NCBI GenBank assembly: GCA_006384855.1
Contig: VCJN01000049.1
Coordinates: forward strand, 1-64,000
Reading direction: 5' to 3'
DNA length: 64,000 nucleotides
Source: Tetraselmis striata
Taxonomy: Eukaryota > Chlorophyta > Chlorodendrophyceae > Chlorodendrales > Chlorodendraceae
Shown: in pieces, positions 1-10,586 of the stretch
Layout of the letters: the number at the start of each line of letters is the position of its first letter
Numbering within the stretch: the first letter of the stretch is position 1
The notes under the pieces: model-generated
Told to the model about the DNA's origin: nothing
Databases searched by the model: none
Seen by the model: only the letters and a program-made list of their open reading frames with translations
Made by a program: the position numbers and the translations under genes

Positions 1-1608
1 TCATCTCATATACCCTACGTTCAGGTACCCTAGACTTGTGAAGTCTTGAGACTGCCGAAAAGGGACCCCAAACTTATGTGGAGGGGTGTGTTGGCCATGT
101 CATTCGGCCATATACGGCCGACGCGGCATGTTTGAATCACCCCAATGCTCCTACTGGCTGCATATGCCCATGATGCATCCACATGCGAGCCACGGGCTCG
201 AAAGGGCTCACTGTCCCAAGACGCCTTATTGCGACCTCGTCGAGCGCGCTTGGTGCGGCGCACACCCCTCCACATAAGTCCGGGTTTTGCATTTTCGATC
301 GCAAAGCGCATGCATGGGCGAGGATCACGCCGGCTGCATGTGCATACATGCTAACTACAGTGGGAATAGTTCGGGCGAACGCCTATTGTGCGCTTTATAC
401 CCACCCGCGCGACAACACGACCATTTGTGGGCGCCCTTTCAAAAACGCGAAATCATTGCATGGTGCGTTGGCGCCAGAAAGTTGTGGGTTGCGCCAACCG
501 TCCAAACCTATGGAAATAGCGGCACTCGTCGCACCAAACTCGGTGGATACGGCCCTTGGCATAAGTTGCACACACCGTGCGTGTAGGCCACTGAAAGCAT
601 GTCGCTATAGGCACGACGTGACACCCCAACGTCAAGTTGGCCACTGTGGGGAGCAGTTTTGGGGTGAAAATGCTGCTGTTTCTGTGGCGAACGCACGTAG
701 GAGAGGCGCTCGATGGCCCCCTTGGCGTAGGGCAATGCTCTACCATGGGGGCGCGTGGTGGAATGCCAGTTGCACCCTTTCGTGGGCGGGGTGGCGCGGT
801 AGGGGCGTGGATTTTGATTAATATGAAATTCCTTGAAAAATGCTGTGGAAAATGGCATTTTGGCTGGTAGATGTGTGTATCGCTAGGAGGTGGCACATGC
901 CAAGTGTTGGTGGTCCGTGGTCATCCACATACATAACGCTCTCACGCAACTGAGTATGGGGCTTAGACACGCACTTGGCGCAAAGCCACGCGCCCGATAT
1001 GGGTGGGCACATGAGGCAGTGAGGGGCAACTTGGATGATCATCTTTGGGGATTTTTTCCGGAGACCCAAAAAATCGATTTTGTGGTTATGGAAGAGTGTT
1101 CCCGACGCAGAATTGAACGAGGAATCGCGTGATATTTTTAAAAAGTTTTTCTGAGCAAACCCTGAGAAGTTATAGCGTTTTGAAGCCAAGGGGGTGTTGC
1201 TGCGCGTGGCCGACACTGATGCCATGCCAGTATCGCAACGCGACATGCACTGGCCGCCGCCCACACGGCTGCACCCCAACCAAATGCACCCGAGCCCCTC
1301 GCCAATGTGTTTCCTCACGCGTTCATGGCCATCCCGCCGTTTGGTTGTCTATTCACGCGCGTCGGCGTGTGCGTGATACCGACCCCGGTTTTGGTGCAGT
1401 TGCAGGCGACGCCCATCCACGCACCAGGTGCAGCGTGATTCCCTAGTCAAAGGTCATTAAGTTTCGGTTTGAGCCACTCGTCATGCAGGTTTTATAAAGC
1501 CCTCTGAGATTCCAGGGTTTCATCTCATATACCCTACGTTCAGGTACCCTAGACTTGTGAAGTCTTGAGACTGCCGAAAAGGGACCCCAAACTTATGTGG
1601 AGGGGTGT
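1..1608. repeat. 89-bp direct repeats at 1-89 and 1520-1608, with an 18-bp inverted copy at 262-279
   Basis: Bases 1-89 recur at 1520-1608 with an offset of 1519. The last 18 bases of each copy (acttatgtggaggggtgt, at 72-89 and 1591-1608) also occur in inverted orientation at 262-279. This gives two possible elements: a ~208-bp inverted-repeat unit (72-279), or a ~1.35-kb unit (262-1608). It could equally be one period of a longer tandem array cut by the window edge. The repeats do not have TG...CA ends, so LTRs are unlikely. Confidence 0.6.
280..1519. other. No gene recognised between the repeats
   Basis: Several frames are open for 100-200 codons because the sequence is GC-rich, but none shows a motif, repeat or intron structure that I recognise. 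I regard the stretch as non-coding filler of the repeat unit. Confidence 0.5.
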
Positions 1609-1844
1609 AAAAGTAGAACTAAAAAATCAACACACAGCAAGCCGCCTAATACAAGCGGCTCGCATCCCGCATGAGGCGGGATGGATGAGTGATGCGCACA
1701 CGGTTCAGAGTCCGGGCCACGCGTGCACGTGTGTCTGAGGGTGATCCTCGGACGTGCTGTGCAGCTTCAGCAACGGGATGGCAGACGAATCTGCGCCGTC
1801 AGATGAGGCAGCGAGCGAGCGCGCTCTCGAGCGGCCACCAAAGC

Positions 1845-2459
1845 TCAGGACCCCGAGGAAATCTCTTGCGAGCAACGCCTTCTGGTGAGCCGGGTGGTGC
1901 ACCGAGTGCTTCGCGATGAGAGGGCACCCCGATCCGCAGCCAAGCATGCGATACCGCGCACTGTGCGGCGCACCCCCTTGCTCACCTGACCCATTGTGCC
2001 GAAGACAATGCCCGTGTACTCCGACATATCCGGGATATCTCGAAGAGAACCCTCCTGTCCGGGCTCCGTGTTGTGCCACGCCGCATCCCGCGCTGCCAAC
2101 CCCCGTTGTATGTCGCCCAACATGGAGCGCTCAAACCGATCCACAGCCGTGGCCCGGGGCACTGCAATGTGCTTGACCCCGTACCACATAGTCTTGAACT
2201 CCAGCAGCGTGGACTTCAAGCTCCGGGGATCATAGCTCCCGGTCACGACGTTGAACGCCGGAAGGGAGAGCTCTGCGTCCGGCACTAGATCCTTGAGTTC
2301 ATCCCTGGATGCGGTGTCGCCGAGAGGCACTGCTTGCTGGAACAAGTCATCCACCTCCCGCCGTACGGCGATACCTAGGCCGTGAACACAGTGATCGCGG
2401 AAGGCTCGCCAAGAAAGCCGCAGTGCGCGAGTGGCACCGCCCGCCAGGCAGCGATTCAC
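1845..2459 (-). CDS. Mobile-element-associated algal protein, possible PD-(D/E)XK-like nuclease fold
   Basis: About 200 residues are open on the minus strand. The frame starts just after a stop and the first usable codon is GTG, so the true start or an upstream exon is unknown. The sequence resembles a family I remember as abundant in repetitive DNA of volvocine and related green algae. Features are a helical N-terminal part with 'FRDHCVHGLGIAVRREVD', then 'VTGSYDPRSLKSTLLEFKTM', then an 'RATAVDRFERSM' helix, and a 'YTGIVFGTMGQVSKGVR' segment. The D...(E)xK arrangement in 'YDP...LLEFKT' would suit a PD-(D/E)XK core, but that is inference. The ~1.2 kb upstream on the same strand is GC-rich and may hold the N-terminal part. 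I am fairly sure this is real coding sequence of an element, and unsure of its function. Confidence 0.5.
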   Translation of the reverse strand: MNRCLAGGATRALRLSWRAFRDHCVHGLGIAVRREVDDLFQQAVPLGDTASRDELKDLVPDAELSLPAFNVVTGSYDPRSLKSTLLEFKTMWYGVKHIAVPRATAVDRFERSMLGDIQRGLAARDAAWHNTEPGQEGSLRDIPDMSEYTGIVFGTMGQVSKGVRRTVRGIACLAADRGALSSRSTRCTTRLTRRRCSQEISSGS

Positions 2460-2468
2460 CCACAGGCG

Positions 2469-3203
2469 TTATGAAGGTACGTCCAGGTCCCTGATGTGCT
2501 CCCAACGCCACCAGTCAACATGCCCAGCGGAAAGGCGGGAGCACGGCGCAAAACCCGCCGCTGGTCCTCCCCCACCGCCGAACCTCATCCGCATTGGCCA
2601 CCCCACGACGGCGGCGCCCGCCGGCAGGTCCGGCGGCTCCTCGCCAAGGGAGTTACTCCGAGTCGGTGTAAGGCGGATGGGAGGGCTCAAAGGACAGGGA
2701 GCGCCGCAGCGGCGTCGGACACCATACCGAGCGAGGTCGGCGATGGCCAGCGCCTGGCGAGCCGCGGCGCAGCTCCTGCCGGCGGTGAGTTCGCCGCCCG
2801 GCGGTGAGCATCTACCACCGCCGGCGGCACCCCCATCCGCCGCAGCATCGGCGCCCCCCTCCGCGGCCTGTGCATAAGCCGCCCGCGCCCTCGCAGACTG
2901 CCGGCGCTTCCGCCGGCGGGCACTCCGAGACGTGCCCGCCGGCAGCTCCCCCCGCCTCCATATGGTAATTGTGGTATCTCGCTGCATCCCGCGACTCGCG
3001 CGCCACAATTGTTGCATCCCGCACACCGAGAATCCGGCGCGCACTGCATCCCCGCCTTCCACAACCGCACCCGCCGCTCCGCCAATTTCAGCACAACTGC
3101 GGGGCTGCTGGATGGGTAGAGTCGCAGTAGTAGCCCCGCAAATACGCAGATAGCGCCTTCGGCCCGCACGACCGGTCGTTGGTAGGAGGGAAGCGGTCAG
3201 CAA
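2469..3203 (-). other. GC-rich open region, possible N-terminal part of the same element
   Basis: One minus-strand frame stays open for about 244 codons and includes a Lys/Arg-rich stretch (RSARRRKRRQSARARA). A second frame over 2687-3169 carries a cysteine cluster (CAGCNNCGARVAGC). Either could belong to the element encoding the downstream 1845-2459 protein. High GC content alone can keep frames open, so the coding claim is weak. Confidence 0.25.
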
Positions 3204-5890
3204 TAGGGCAAGCGGTACGGTCTAGCACGGGGGGAGAGGACATGCCGAGCCGCGGGACAGACGCCGACAGCCGTACCCCGCAGCGGCGTACGGGGCATCT
3301 TGCGGTAGACGTCGCTGGTAGCGCACCGCCGAGCGGTAGCCGCGAGGGCGGCATCATGGCCGGCTGAGGCAGCAGAGGGCGCGTCCTGGCGCTGCAACGG
3401 CCGCACGCCAGTTGGCCGACGCCGGGAGAGCCACACCGGGGGGCGGAGCGGTGGGAGGAGGGGGCTGCAGAACTCGCAGGTGGCGGCACGGGCCGCCGCT
3501 TGCGCGCCATGGAACACGTGGTGGCCCGAGCCGCGGCAGCCGGCTAGTGGGGCGCACTCGCACATAGCAACAAAGGGTCGAAAGTAGCAACCGTAGGGCA
3601 GAGGTGCATGGCAGCTACCGCCGGGTCCGTCGGACTCCCATCCCTTGCTTCACGTGCGTGCACAGGGGGGCGGGCACGCTGGTAGGTGCGTCGCCAGCTC
3701 CATCGCAAACACTGGAACTGCCAAGTCCAACGGCCCCCGCCGGGCGTTCCGATGACTGAACCCGCCGCCATCGCAGCGCCTGCGCGCCCACCAACCACCA
3801 CGGCCTGCCCCACCGGGACACCCACGACCCCCCGGGGGAGCACCCTAGCAAAGGGGCCTGGAGGGGCCAGGAGGACGCCCCACGGTGCCCGAACTCCCAC
3901 CTGGCCACGCCACAGCCATGAAGCCCGGGGGTTCGGAGGGGGGGGGGGGGGGGGAAGGGGGGGGGTTGATATAATAATGTAGTCCGCTCGTATTGGTATT
4001 GGTAGCGACCGCTACGGCTCGCAGAGGTCATGCCGCCACTTTACGAGTCTACCGCGATCGTGCGACCCGCATTCGATATATGCTGCCTGGGCGGCCGCGC
4101 GCATTATTGCACTTGCCATACCCAAGTATGGGTTGCCCTCATGCATTGATATGCACACCTACAGGTGTGGCATTTGCCTCCTACAAAATATATGGACAAT
4201 TGCAGCACCTTTCCAATGGACACTGAAGTTGATAGTACTTAACATAGTACATCAGCCAGCTACAAAACTTATGGAGGGCGGGTCAGTCGGCTGAGCTGCT
4301 GCTAGACATCCAGCCCACTCTCTCAAGCTAGACATCCAGCCCACGTCTCCGTGTATTTATTGCGCTTGCCCTGGGTTGATGGATACGTCTGGCGCCGATG
4401 AGAAAGAATTCCTCGTAATCCTTGTACATTATTCGTGTAGTCGCTGTAATATATGAATACCAGTACTCGGTAGAGCAAATATGCCGTGTACCAGCACTCA
4501 TCAAGCATTCGCGCGCGCCGCGACAACGTCCAATACTTCTCAGCCGCCTTTTCTAAAACCCGTCGAGTGTCTCTGTATCAAGCGCAGTAATGCCCTTGAT
4601 TACGTACCCTATTGTCCTCTTGGGTATCGCGACGAAAGCTCAAACCGGTGGTCTTTCCTCCACTAATCGCGCCATCGCGTTGAATGTAACGATACTCGAC
4701 TTGGCCAAGCTTACCGGAATTGCGAGGTTTATTTGGCACGACACATGCCGTGAATCGGCTTGGAAGATGAAGTGAGCGCCATCGGATAGGAAGGGGGGTG
4801 GGGATGACCGACGGCGAGAGAGTGCGTAATGAGAATAAACTTGTTGGTGGACCGCCCCACGATCGCCCTCAGTCAAACCTTAGGTGGTATTTCGGATTGC
4901 ATGTTAAGTCGTCGGTCAAAGGTTGCTCTCCATATCTGTGGTTGCGAACACCCGGTCAACGTAGTTCACATACCGAACAATCGCAGTACATCGCACAGTT
5001 TTAATTTATTTATCGAACCAGCAGTATTAATGTATAGGTACAGTAATTGATGCTATACCATACATTCCGTAATACATCGAACGGTATTAATCGGTATAGT
5101 ATTAATCAAAATATATGCGCTCTTTCAGTACTTCGTGCTAAACCCCTGTGGCGGCGGCGCCGCCGCCGCCGCCATCGGGCCCCATATACTGACCAAGGGT
5201 TGCTGACGAGAGTTCATAACTCACTTCTCCACCACCCTCAACACCACCATATACTTGCTTGCGAGCCTGCCTAGACAGGTCCGCCGCTTTCCCGGTACGG
5301 ACCGAGCCTTGCCATTTCCTTTGCCTGAACCTAAGCTTTGGTTGGATGCGGTATCGCTCGCGACCGAGCAGGTCAAGCGCGGGATTAGGTCATCCCATCT
5401 ACCCAACGCCCCTAAAAGTCAACCGCCATGTAATGCCCATCGACCCACAATTTCGCACTTCACCCACCCCCGCCCACCTCAATTGCTGAGTGTCGAATCC
5501 CGCGCCGCTAGCCTGCTCACGCAACCTCGGGCTCTCTGTGTCTCCGCATTGATATGTTGATGTATTGACCGATTTGTGCCGATGGCGCTGATGCGCGCCT
5601 GCAAGCGGCGGCCACTCGCCGGCCTCATGCAATCCTAGATATCGAAGATCTGGAACTCGCCATCAACAGCTCTACCCGGCGAACAGGAGTCCAACCCTGC
5701 TGGGGGCGAGAGTAAGTAACCACCTGCAACTGAATCGCAATAGCTGAGAGAGGCCTCGTGCATCTTTTCTAGCTAAGTAACTATTTCAAGAGCCCTTACT
5801 TACAGTAGGATGCCCGGTTTCATACTATAAATGGACATTTTATAATATCCCATTTTTGAGGGGTAATACATGATATTTGGTTTTGTAGTA
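3204..5890. other. Non-coding stretch with a poly-G tract and a GCC triplet run
   Basis: No convincing gene. A G homopolymer of about 20 bases lies near 3939-3958. A short GGC/GCC triplet run lies near 5150-5175. Composition falls from very GC-rich before 3.9 kb to mixed after 4.0 kb. Short open frames between 4.3 and 5.6 kb show no motif or splice structure. Confidence 0.5.
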
Positions 5891-5902
5891 GTTTGTTTGC
5901 GT

Positions 5903-6078
5903 GCGTCCATGATGTGGTTGGAAGCATGCGTCCATCCTGTGGATGGAAGCAGGTGCCCATGCTGTGAATGGATCCATGTGTCCATAATGTGCATGGATAC
6001 ATGTATCCATCTTGTGGATGGAAGCATGCGTCCATGCTGTGGATGGACGCATGTGCCCATGCTGTGGATGGATACAAG
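5903..6078. repeat. ~24-bp minisatellite built on TCCAT...ATGGA palindromes
   Basis: About seven degenerate units follow each other, each centred on variants of GTCCATGCTGTGGATGGA. Each unit is itself a short imperfect palindrome. All frames through it are open and read as repeats of His-Pro-Trp-rich peptides, which is a by-product of the repeat. The palindromic-unit design resembles the subterminal arrays of the Ginger-like element at 22.2-26.9 kb, although the core sequence differs. Confidence 0.75.
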
Positions 6079-6079
6079 C

Positions 6080-6690
6080 AACCTGCGAAAGCTCGCCTAT
6101 AAATTTGGTCGATGTAAACTTCCGCATTTGTGGTCTCCATTGTAGATAGTGTTAATTTTATCTATTTTGAATATATTGACTTACATATGGACCAGTTGTT
6201 TGATGACTATGCCCTGAAAATATGCGTATTTTTTGATTAAATTTACATTTCAGTGAATTTTGAAGTCGAAACGCCTTTATTTGGGGTTAATTATGAAATA
6301 CATCAGGATCAAATTCAGGTGAAGTGTTTATAAGATATCATTTACTCTAATGTTTCGTGGGGAGTATGTGATCACTCACAGTTTGGAAGCACTATTGTAT
6401 TTTGATAACCAATATATTACCATCAATTGTAGTTAATTTTACAAATTTCTCAAAACGGTATCTTAGACATCGAAAATGCTTGGACAAAATTACGAAAATT
6501 CAAAGGCACATCGTGATATTTAAGGTTAATTTGAGCGTGAAATATGCGGTGTTGTGCCTGGGTTAACATCATTGTTGTGTTACTATTGTATTACTGTATT
6601 GTTGTATTTTGCGTGAAAATCATTAGTTTTAAATCTCGTGGCTGCCCGTAATATAAATAAATGTTGTCTTGCTGACATTATATTAAGTAG
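6080..6690. other. AT-rich stretch without a recognisable gene
   Basis: Low GC content, frequent stops in all frames, no tandem structure. Nothing supportable was found. Confidence 0.5.
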
Positions 6691-6761
6691 TACGACATGG
6701 TCTTCCTGGTACTATTTCGTCAATCTGCTTACGCCATGTACTCGGCTTCGGACCATCCTAT

Positions 6762-7019
6762 GTGTCACCAAATAGCACAAACTTGGAGGCGCTCCGAGCG
6801 GCTGCCTCGAGAACGGAACGGGGCAGAGGGAAGAATCTTCCCGCCAAAATGCTGGCCGCGAAGGGCGCAACCCGTTCACGGCCTATCCGAGGACATCCCG
6901 GAGATAAAAACTTGTCGGTTGAAGAAAAAGCCGCAAAGCGGGAAGCGGGAAGAGATGTCATCGACAACCTTCCTTACGACTGGACCAATAATAAGCGGCG
7001 CAAGACCAAGCCAATGTAA
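6762..7019 (+). CDS. Hypothetical small basic protein or exon
   Basis: About 85 codons are open, ending in TAA, with many Lys/Arg/Glu residues and a short basic C-terminus (NNKRRKTKPM). The first codon in the frame is GTG and the frame is open further upstream, so this may be a last exon rather than a complete gene. I do not recognise the family. The local DNA is less GC-rich than the host exons at 30-43 kb. Confidence 0.25.
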   Translation: MSPNSTNLEALRAAASRTERGRGKNLPAKMLAAKGATRSRPIRGHPGDKNLSVEEKAAKREAGRDVIDNLPYDWTNNKRRKTKPM

Positions 7020-7042
7020 GTTGAAATCCATGCGTGTAGACA

Positions 7043-7085
7043 CTTCCAATTGAGAGCCGGCCTATCTTCCAATTGAGAGCCGGCC
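7043..7085. repeat. Short tandem duplication of a 20-bp block
   Basis: The block cttccaattgagagccggcc occurs at 7043-7062 and again at 7066-7085, a 23-bp period with two copies. Confidence 0.85.
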
Positions 7086-7414
7086 ATGAATACATGTGTA
7101 ACAATGTGTCACAAAACTGGTTTCGGAGCATCTGCATATTATTCATGTCCTCACTTCATGCATTTTGGCTGCATGACAAACATGATGGTTTCGGAGCTTG
7201 TCTAAGAGACTTTACGCTTGCAATGCTTTTATTATCATTCATGTTTTGCTGCATGGTAGCTTCATACATGAAGATAGCAATGGCAATGTTATTCTTTCAA
7301 AGAATGATAGAACATTTCTAATACATACTTAGTTTGCCATAAACCACAGCGCGCACTACGTTACTTGGTAATACAATACCAAGTTATATCTGTGGTCATC
7401 ATCTGAACCAAGTT

Positions 7415-7855
7415 TTATCCGTGATCATCATGTTGACCCATCCGTGAAAGCCCGGGGGGCAAGATGTCGGCACTTAGATTATTTTGTGGCGCGTGTCTTG
7501 TTCCCTGAAAACAAGGGTTTTTAGGCCAACATTGCTTAACACCGCAACCATGCTTCTTCTGACGAACATAACATTTACTTTGAACCACTGTTCTAGGCAG
7601 AAAGAAGTACCCAGCAGCGACATCCCGGAGCTCATGCGGAGTCGTGACCGTCCGCGCGGTGGGGATGGCCACTGTCCGCATGCCCGACGCCGCGTCGAGC
7701 TGGTTGAACAAGATCCGTTCCCTACATGTGACAGGGAGAGCGCACACCTCATTTCGAAGTCGATAATTGTTGGCCTGGTCTAGAAATGCCGTCAGCTCCT
7801 TTTGCGAGCCCGACGCGGCTTCCCTGTGGGTTGACATGGCTGATTTCATGGACAT
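7415..7855 (-). CDS. Unrecognised ORF, 146 aa, with C-terminal Cys/His cluster
   Basis: A clean ATG-initiated minus-strand frame encodes about 146 residues. Its C-terminal third holds several cysteines and histidines (CYVRQKKHGCGVKQCW, then a later C and H), which could bind zinc, but the spacing matches no classic knuckle. It lies just before a hairpin repeat that also borders an R1 copy at 21.5 kb, so it may belong to a mobile element. I cannot assign a function. Confidence 0.3.
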   Translation of the reverse strand: MSMKSAMSTHREAASGSQKELTAFLDQANNYRLRNEVCALPVTCRERILFNQLDAASGMRTVAIPTARTVTTPHELRDVAAGYFFLPRTVVQSKCYVRQKKHGCGVKQCWPKNPCFQGTRHAPQNNLSADILPPGLSRMGQHDDHG

Positions 7856-7954
7856 GTATTAACCTTTTGAGAGACCCTACGATCATGGTACCATGAACCT
7901 GTCAAACCACTCCTGCTGACTCGTGAACGAATGGGACGGCATGTTATCCCCCCG

Positions 7955-8060
7955 GAAAAAGGGCAAATATCGAGTCAAAATGGGGAAATTTACGGACTCG
8001 AAAATGTGCCCCCCTTAACTCGGTTTTTGCACCCCCCAAGGGGGTGCAAAAACTGAGTAA
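7955..8060 (+). repeat. Hairpin-forming repeat, second copy inverted at 21.46-21.52 kb
   Basis: Bases around 7960-8015 (…tatcgagtcaaaatgggg…acggactcgaaaatgtgccc) match the reverse complement of 21457-21520. The next bases, about 8017-8057, form a near-perfect hairpin (ctcggtttttgcacccccc / gggggtgcaaaaactgag). The 21.5-kb copy contains its own palindrome, ggcacatttt...aaatgtgcc. Confidence 0.65.
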
Positions 8061-8324
8061 CGCCCAATACCGCACGAATGTACTGTGAAACTGGCCTTTC
8101 ACACATTCTTGCCAACACTGTACGAGGTACCCTTCACCTATACTGCACTATGTACTACGCATCTGTCCACCGCCCCTTGACGAGATGCGTCGCTACCAGT
8201 CCATGCTAACCGTTTTTGCCTCGAATGCTACTCCGTCGCTGTGCTTTTCACTCTTCTATCACTCGCAAGCACCCTCGCGCTTTTGTTTAGGGAGGCATCT
8301 TCACGCATCTTGGTTCACAAAACC

Positions 8325-8675
8325 ATGGCAGACCATCCTCGCAAAGGAAAACGCACCTCTGCCCGGTTGAAGACTCCGGTGGCGGGGGCATCTGCAGCTG
8401 CGCTTGGTTTCGAGCCAACGACGGCTCCCGACGCACTGCTAGTGACCCCCATGACGCAAGATTCTCCGCAGATGCACTTGCGTTCGGGCAGGAGGGCGTG
8501 TCAGGCTCCAATACCCACGACTCAGCCCAAAAGGCCCCTGCAACCGAGCGGTGGGCAACATCGGAGCGGACCGCCATGGCCTTGGTACGGCGGAGATTCG
8601 CAGCCTTTGGCCGAGCCGGGGCCTCAGCCTAACCCCCAGCCTCGAGGCGTGCCACCTTTGGACCCACTCCCCTGA
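8325..8675 (+). CDS. Basic, proline-rich ORF near R1 copy 1
   Basis: An ATG at 8325 opens about 116 codons. The N-terminus is Lys/Arg-rich (MADHPRKGKRTSARLK), followed by a Pro/Gln/Gly-rich low-complexity tail. This composition is common in the first ORF of retroelements but is not diagnostic. It lies about 450 bp upstream of the R1 family ORF, so it may be another part of the same decayed element. Confidence 0.3.
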   Translation: MADHPRKGKRTSARLKTPVAGASAAALGFEPTTAPDALLVTPMTQDSPQMHLRSGRRACQAPIPTTQPKRPLQPSGGQHRSGPPWPWYGGDSQPLAEPGPQPNPQPRGVPPLDPLP

Positions 8676-8857
8676 GCGACTCCAACGGTACGCGGACTCG
8701 CATCTTCGTTAGCATAACTCATCTCGGCGCCGTGGGCTGCGTTAAGCGCACCTCGCCATCGCGCATCTCAGGGATCTCAACCCACGCAGACCGATGTCGA
8801 ACAGTCTGGAGCCGGTCTAGGTGAACCTTTGGCCACGATTCATGAGGATGAGCACGG

Positions 8858-8912
8858 ACAGGAAGAGGAGGAGGAGGAGGAGGAGGAGAAGAAGGAGGAG
8901 GAGGAGGAGGGG
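8858..8912 (+). repeat. GAG/GAA triplet microsatellite
   Basis: An uninterrupted purine-rich run of GAG and GAA triplets on the plus strand. In the open frame it reads as a Glu/Lys tract. Confidence 0.9.
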
Positions 8913-9116
8913 CCCATTACTGTCGGAGGGTGTCCGCCTGGACAAACGAGCTCCGCCACAAGCGCCACAAGTGGGAGCAAAATGGTAACCCCTCGCCCCT
9001 TGTCAACAAAACCTCAAACGTGTGCGCATCTTCGCGCGTGAGGGAAAAGATTCTCACACGCCCCCCCCTCCCTACATAGACCATCTCCACGAACCCCCTT
9101 CAACAAGAAGCGCCAC

Positions 9117-9817
9117 TTGTCGACCCAATGCTCGGCGAAAACTGTGAAACACTATGGCTACTCGATTCGCAGCGTGCGCGAATGGCACAACGACTACGAG
9201 ATGCGGCGCGGCATTCAACAAATCAAGAACAAACGCTTCACGAAGTCCACCAACACCTGCCAGCCCTGCCAAGGCAGCTCGGCACCCCGCACCGTCTTGG
9301 TCGACAACCGCTACTACCAGGTCGTAGCGGCAACTCGTTAGGCTGGCGGGTCCTCCAAGCCCGCATCTCAACCACCGCCAGCGGGATCCGGTGGAGATGG
9401 TTCCCAAAACGGCGCTGCAGCAGGTCTCCTCGAGCGTCGAGCAGCTCCGCCCCTCCCCCAAGCAAGCTTGGTCCCTCGGAGACTGCCAAGCCGCCGAGTG
9501 AGCCTCAGCCTTCGAGAGCGACGAAGCGCTCGCACGGTGCGTTGAGCACAGCAGGCAAGACCACTTTGTCGCCCATGAAGCTGCGTAGGAAGCGTTCCGA
9601 GAAGCGCGGGCCGAGTCCTCCTTTGAAGATGGCGAAAGAATTGGAGGCCGACGACCCCCTAAGCCGAAACGCGAAACCCGGTCAAGCCGCCAGGCGCCTT
9701 CGGGTGCCGCTGCTGGAAGTCGCCTTGCCACATCTTCCCATGGCGGTGCCCCATCTCTGCGTCCCCGACCCACATCTCCGCCCAAAAAGCCCTCATCTCG
9801 GGACGCAAAGCCCGTAA
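9117..9817 (+). other. R1 repeat family, copy 1 (unclassified element-like ORF)
   Basis: An ATG at 9128 opens about 229 codons. The first ~45 residues look helical (LWLLDSQRARMAQRLRDA). A Ser/Pro/Lys/Arg-rich part follows, with ETAKPPSEPQPSRATKR and SPMKLRRKRS. The second half is conserved in the same frame in the copy at 11.69-12.05 kb, and the first half at 13.44-13.50 kb and 20.97-21.05 kb. That pattern supports a once-coding, dispersed repeat. I treat it as a decayed mobile-element gene and do not assign a superfamily. Confidence 0.5.
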
Positions 9818-9851
9818 CGCCGCATGCGCGGACATCTCGGCCTCCTACTAA

Positions 9852-10238
9852 ATGTATCTCTCGTGTACAAACCCGTGTATTGTCGCTCCTAGCTCTACTT
9901 GTAACGCTGCCCTGTCCAAGGAGCCCTTTGTCGTTGTCACGTCGCCTTGGTTTACTCACCTGGATGTCCTCCTACCGTTGCTGGCGGCCTCCAAGGCGGA
10001 AATCTATCGCGTGCAGATTCCGAGCACCTACTTGACGCAAGGGCCCCTCCCGCGAATGATCTACCTCGACAGCCTGTTGACAGCGAATCGTGTACTTTTC
10101 ATCGCGTCAAAGCACCCAAGAAACCCCGAAACCAACGGACGCGCCTTGTGGTTGGTTGTCGGAAGAGATTCGGCGACTTTTAGAGCGCACCTCTCGGAGC
10201 ACCTCGGCAAGCAACGTGAGTTCGTGTCTGGTCCGTGA
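9852..10238 (+). CDS. Unrecognised ORF associated with the R1 family
   Basis: An ATG frame of 128 codons with strongly protein-like composition, including a hydrophobic core (PFVVVTSPWFTHLDVLLPLL) and a C-terminal NGRALWLVVG segment. The stretch just upstream, reading NPC.VAPSS, is repeated in the tandem units at 12.3-13.4 kb, so this ORF belongs to the same repeat family. It could be a structural or nuclease remnant of a retroelement. I do not recognise it. Confidence 0.35.
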   Translation: MYLSCTNPCIVAPSSTCNAALSKEPFVVVTSPWFTHLDVLLPLLAASKAEIYRVQIPSTYLTQGPLPRMIYLDSLLTANRVLFIASKHPRNPETNGRALWLVVGRDSATFRAHLSEHLGKQREFVSGP

Positions 10239-10396
10239 CAAGGGATTCATGCAGCTTGAAATTCGCTGCCATAGCTCCCTGGACCATACCTCATTAATCA
10301 AAGTCAACGATCATAACAAATCATTCTCAACCGCAGATAAGAGTTGAATCGACTCCTGTCCGTCGATTTCACAAACCGCACTTCCTTTGCTAGCGC

Positions 10397-10560
10397 GGCC
10401 GGGACAGCGGGGCGCCAACGCGCCGCGGCCGGGGCAGCGGGGCGCCAACGCGCCGCGGCCGGGGCAGCGGGGCGCCAACGCGCCGCGGCCGGGGCAGCGG
10501 GGCGCCAACGCGCCGCGGGCCGCGCAGCGGGGCGCCAACGCGCCGCGGGCCGCGTTGGCG
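10397..10560. repeat. 30-bp GC-rich minisatellite, ~5.5 copies
   Basis: The unit repeats every 30 bases and contains gcagcggggcgccaacgcgc. It differs from the 30-bp unit at 15569-15877 at only about three positions. Because the period is a multiple of three, every frame stays open through it. Confidence 0.9.
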
Positions 10561-10586
10561 CCGCGGGCGGCGCATGTTGGTGATTC

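Noticed and set aside
1-1608. LTR pair (89-bp direct repeats)
   Set aside because: Too short, no TG...CA ends, no primer site or purine tract, and part of it recurs inverted inside.
3615-3982. Open frames around the poly-G tract at 3.9 kb
   Set aside because: No motif, and the frames depend on Gly/Pro runs from the homopolymer.
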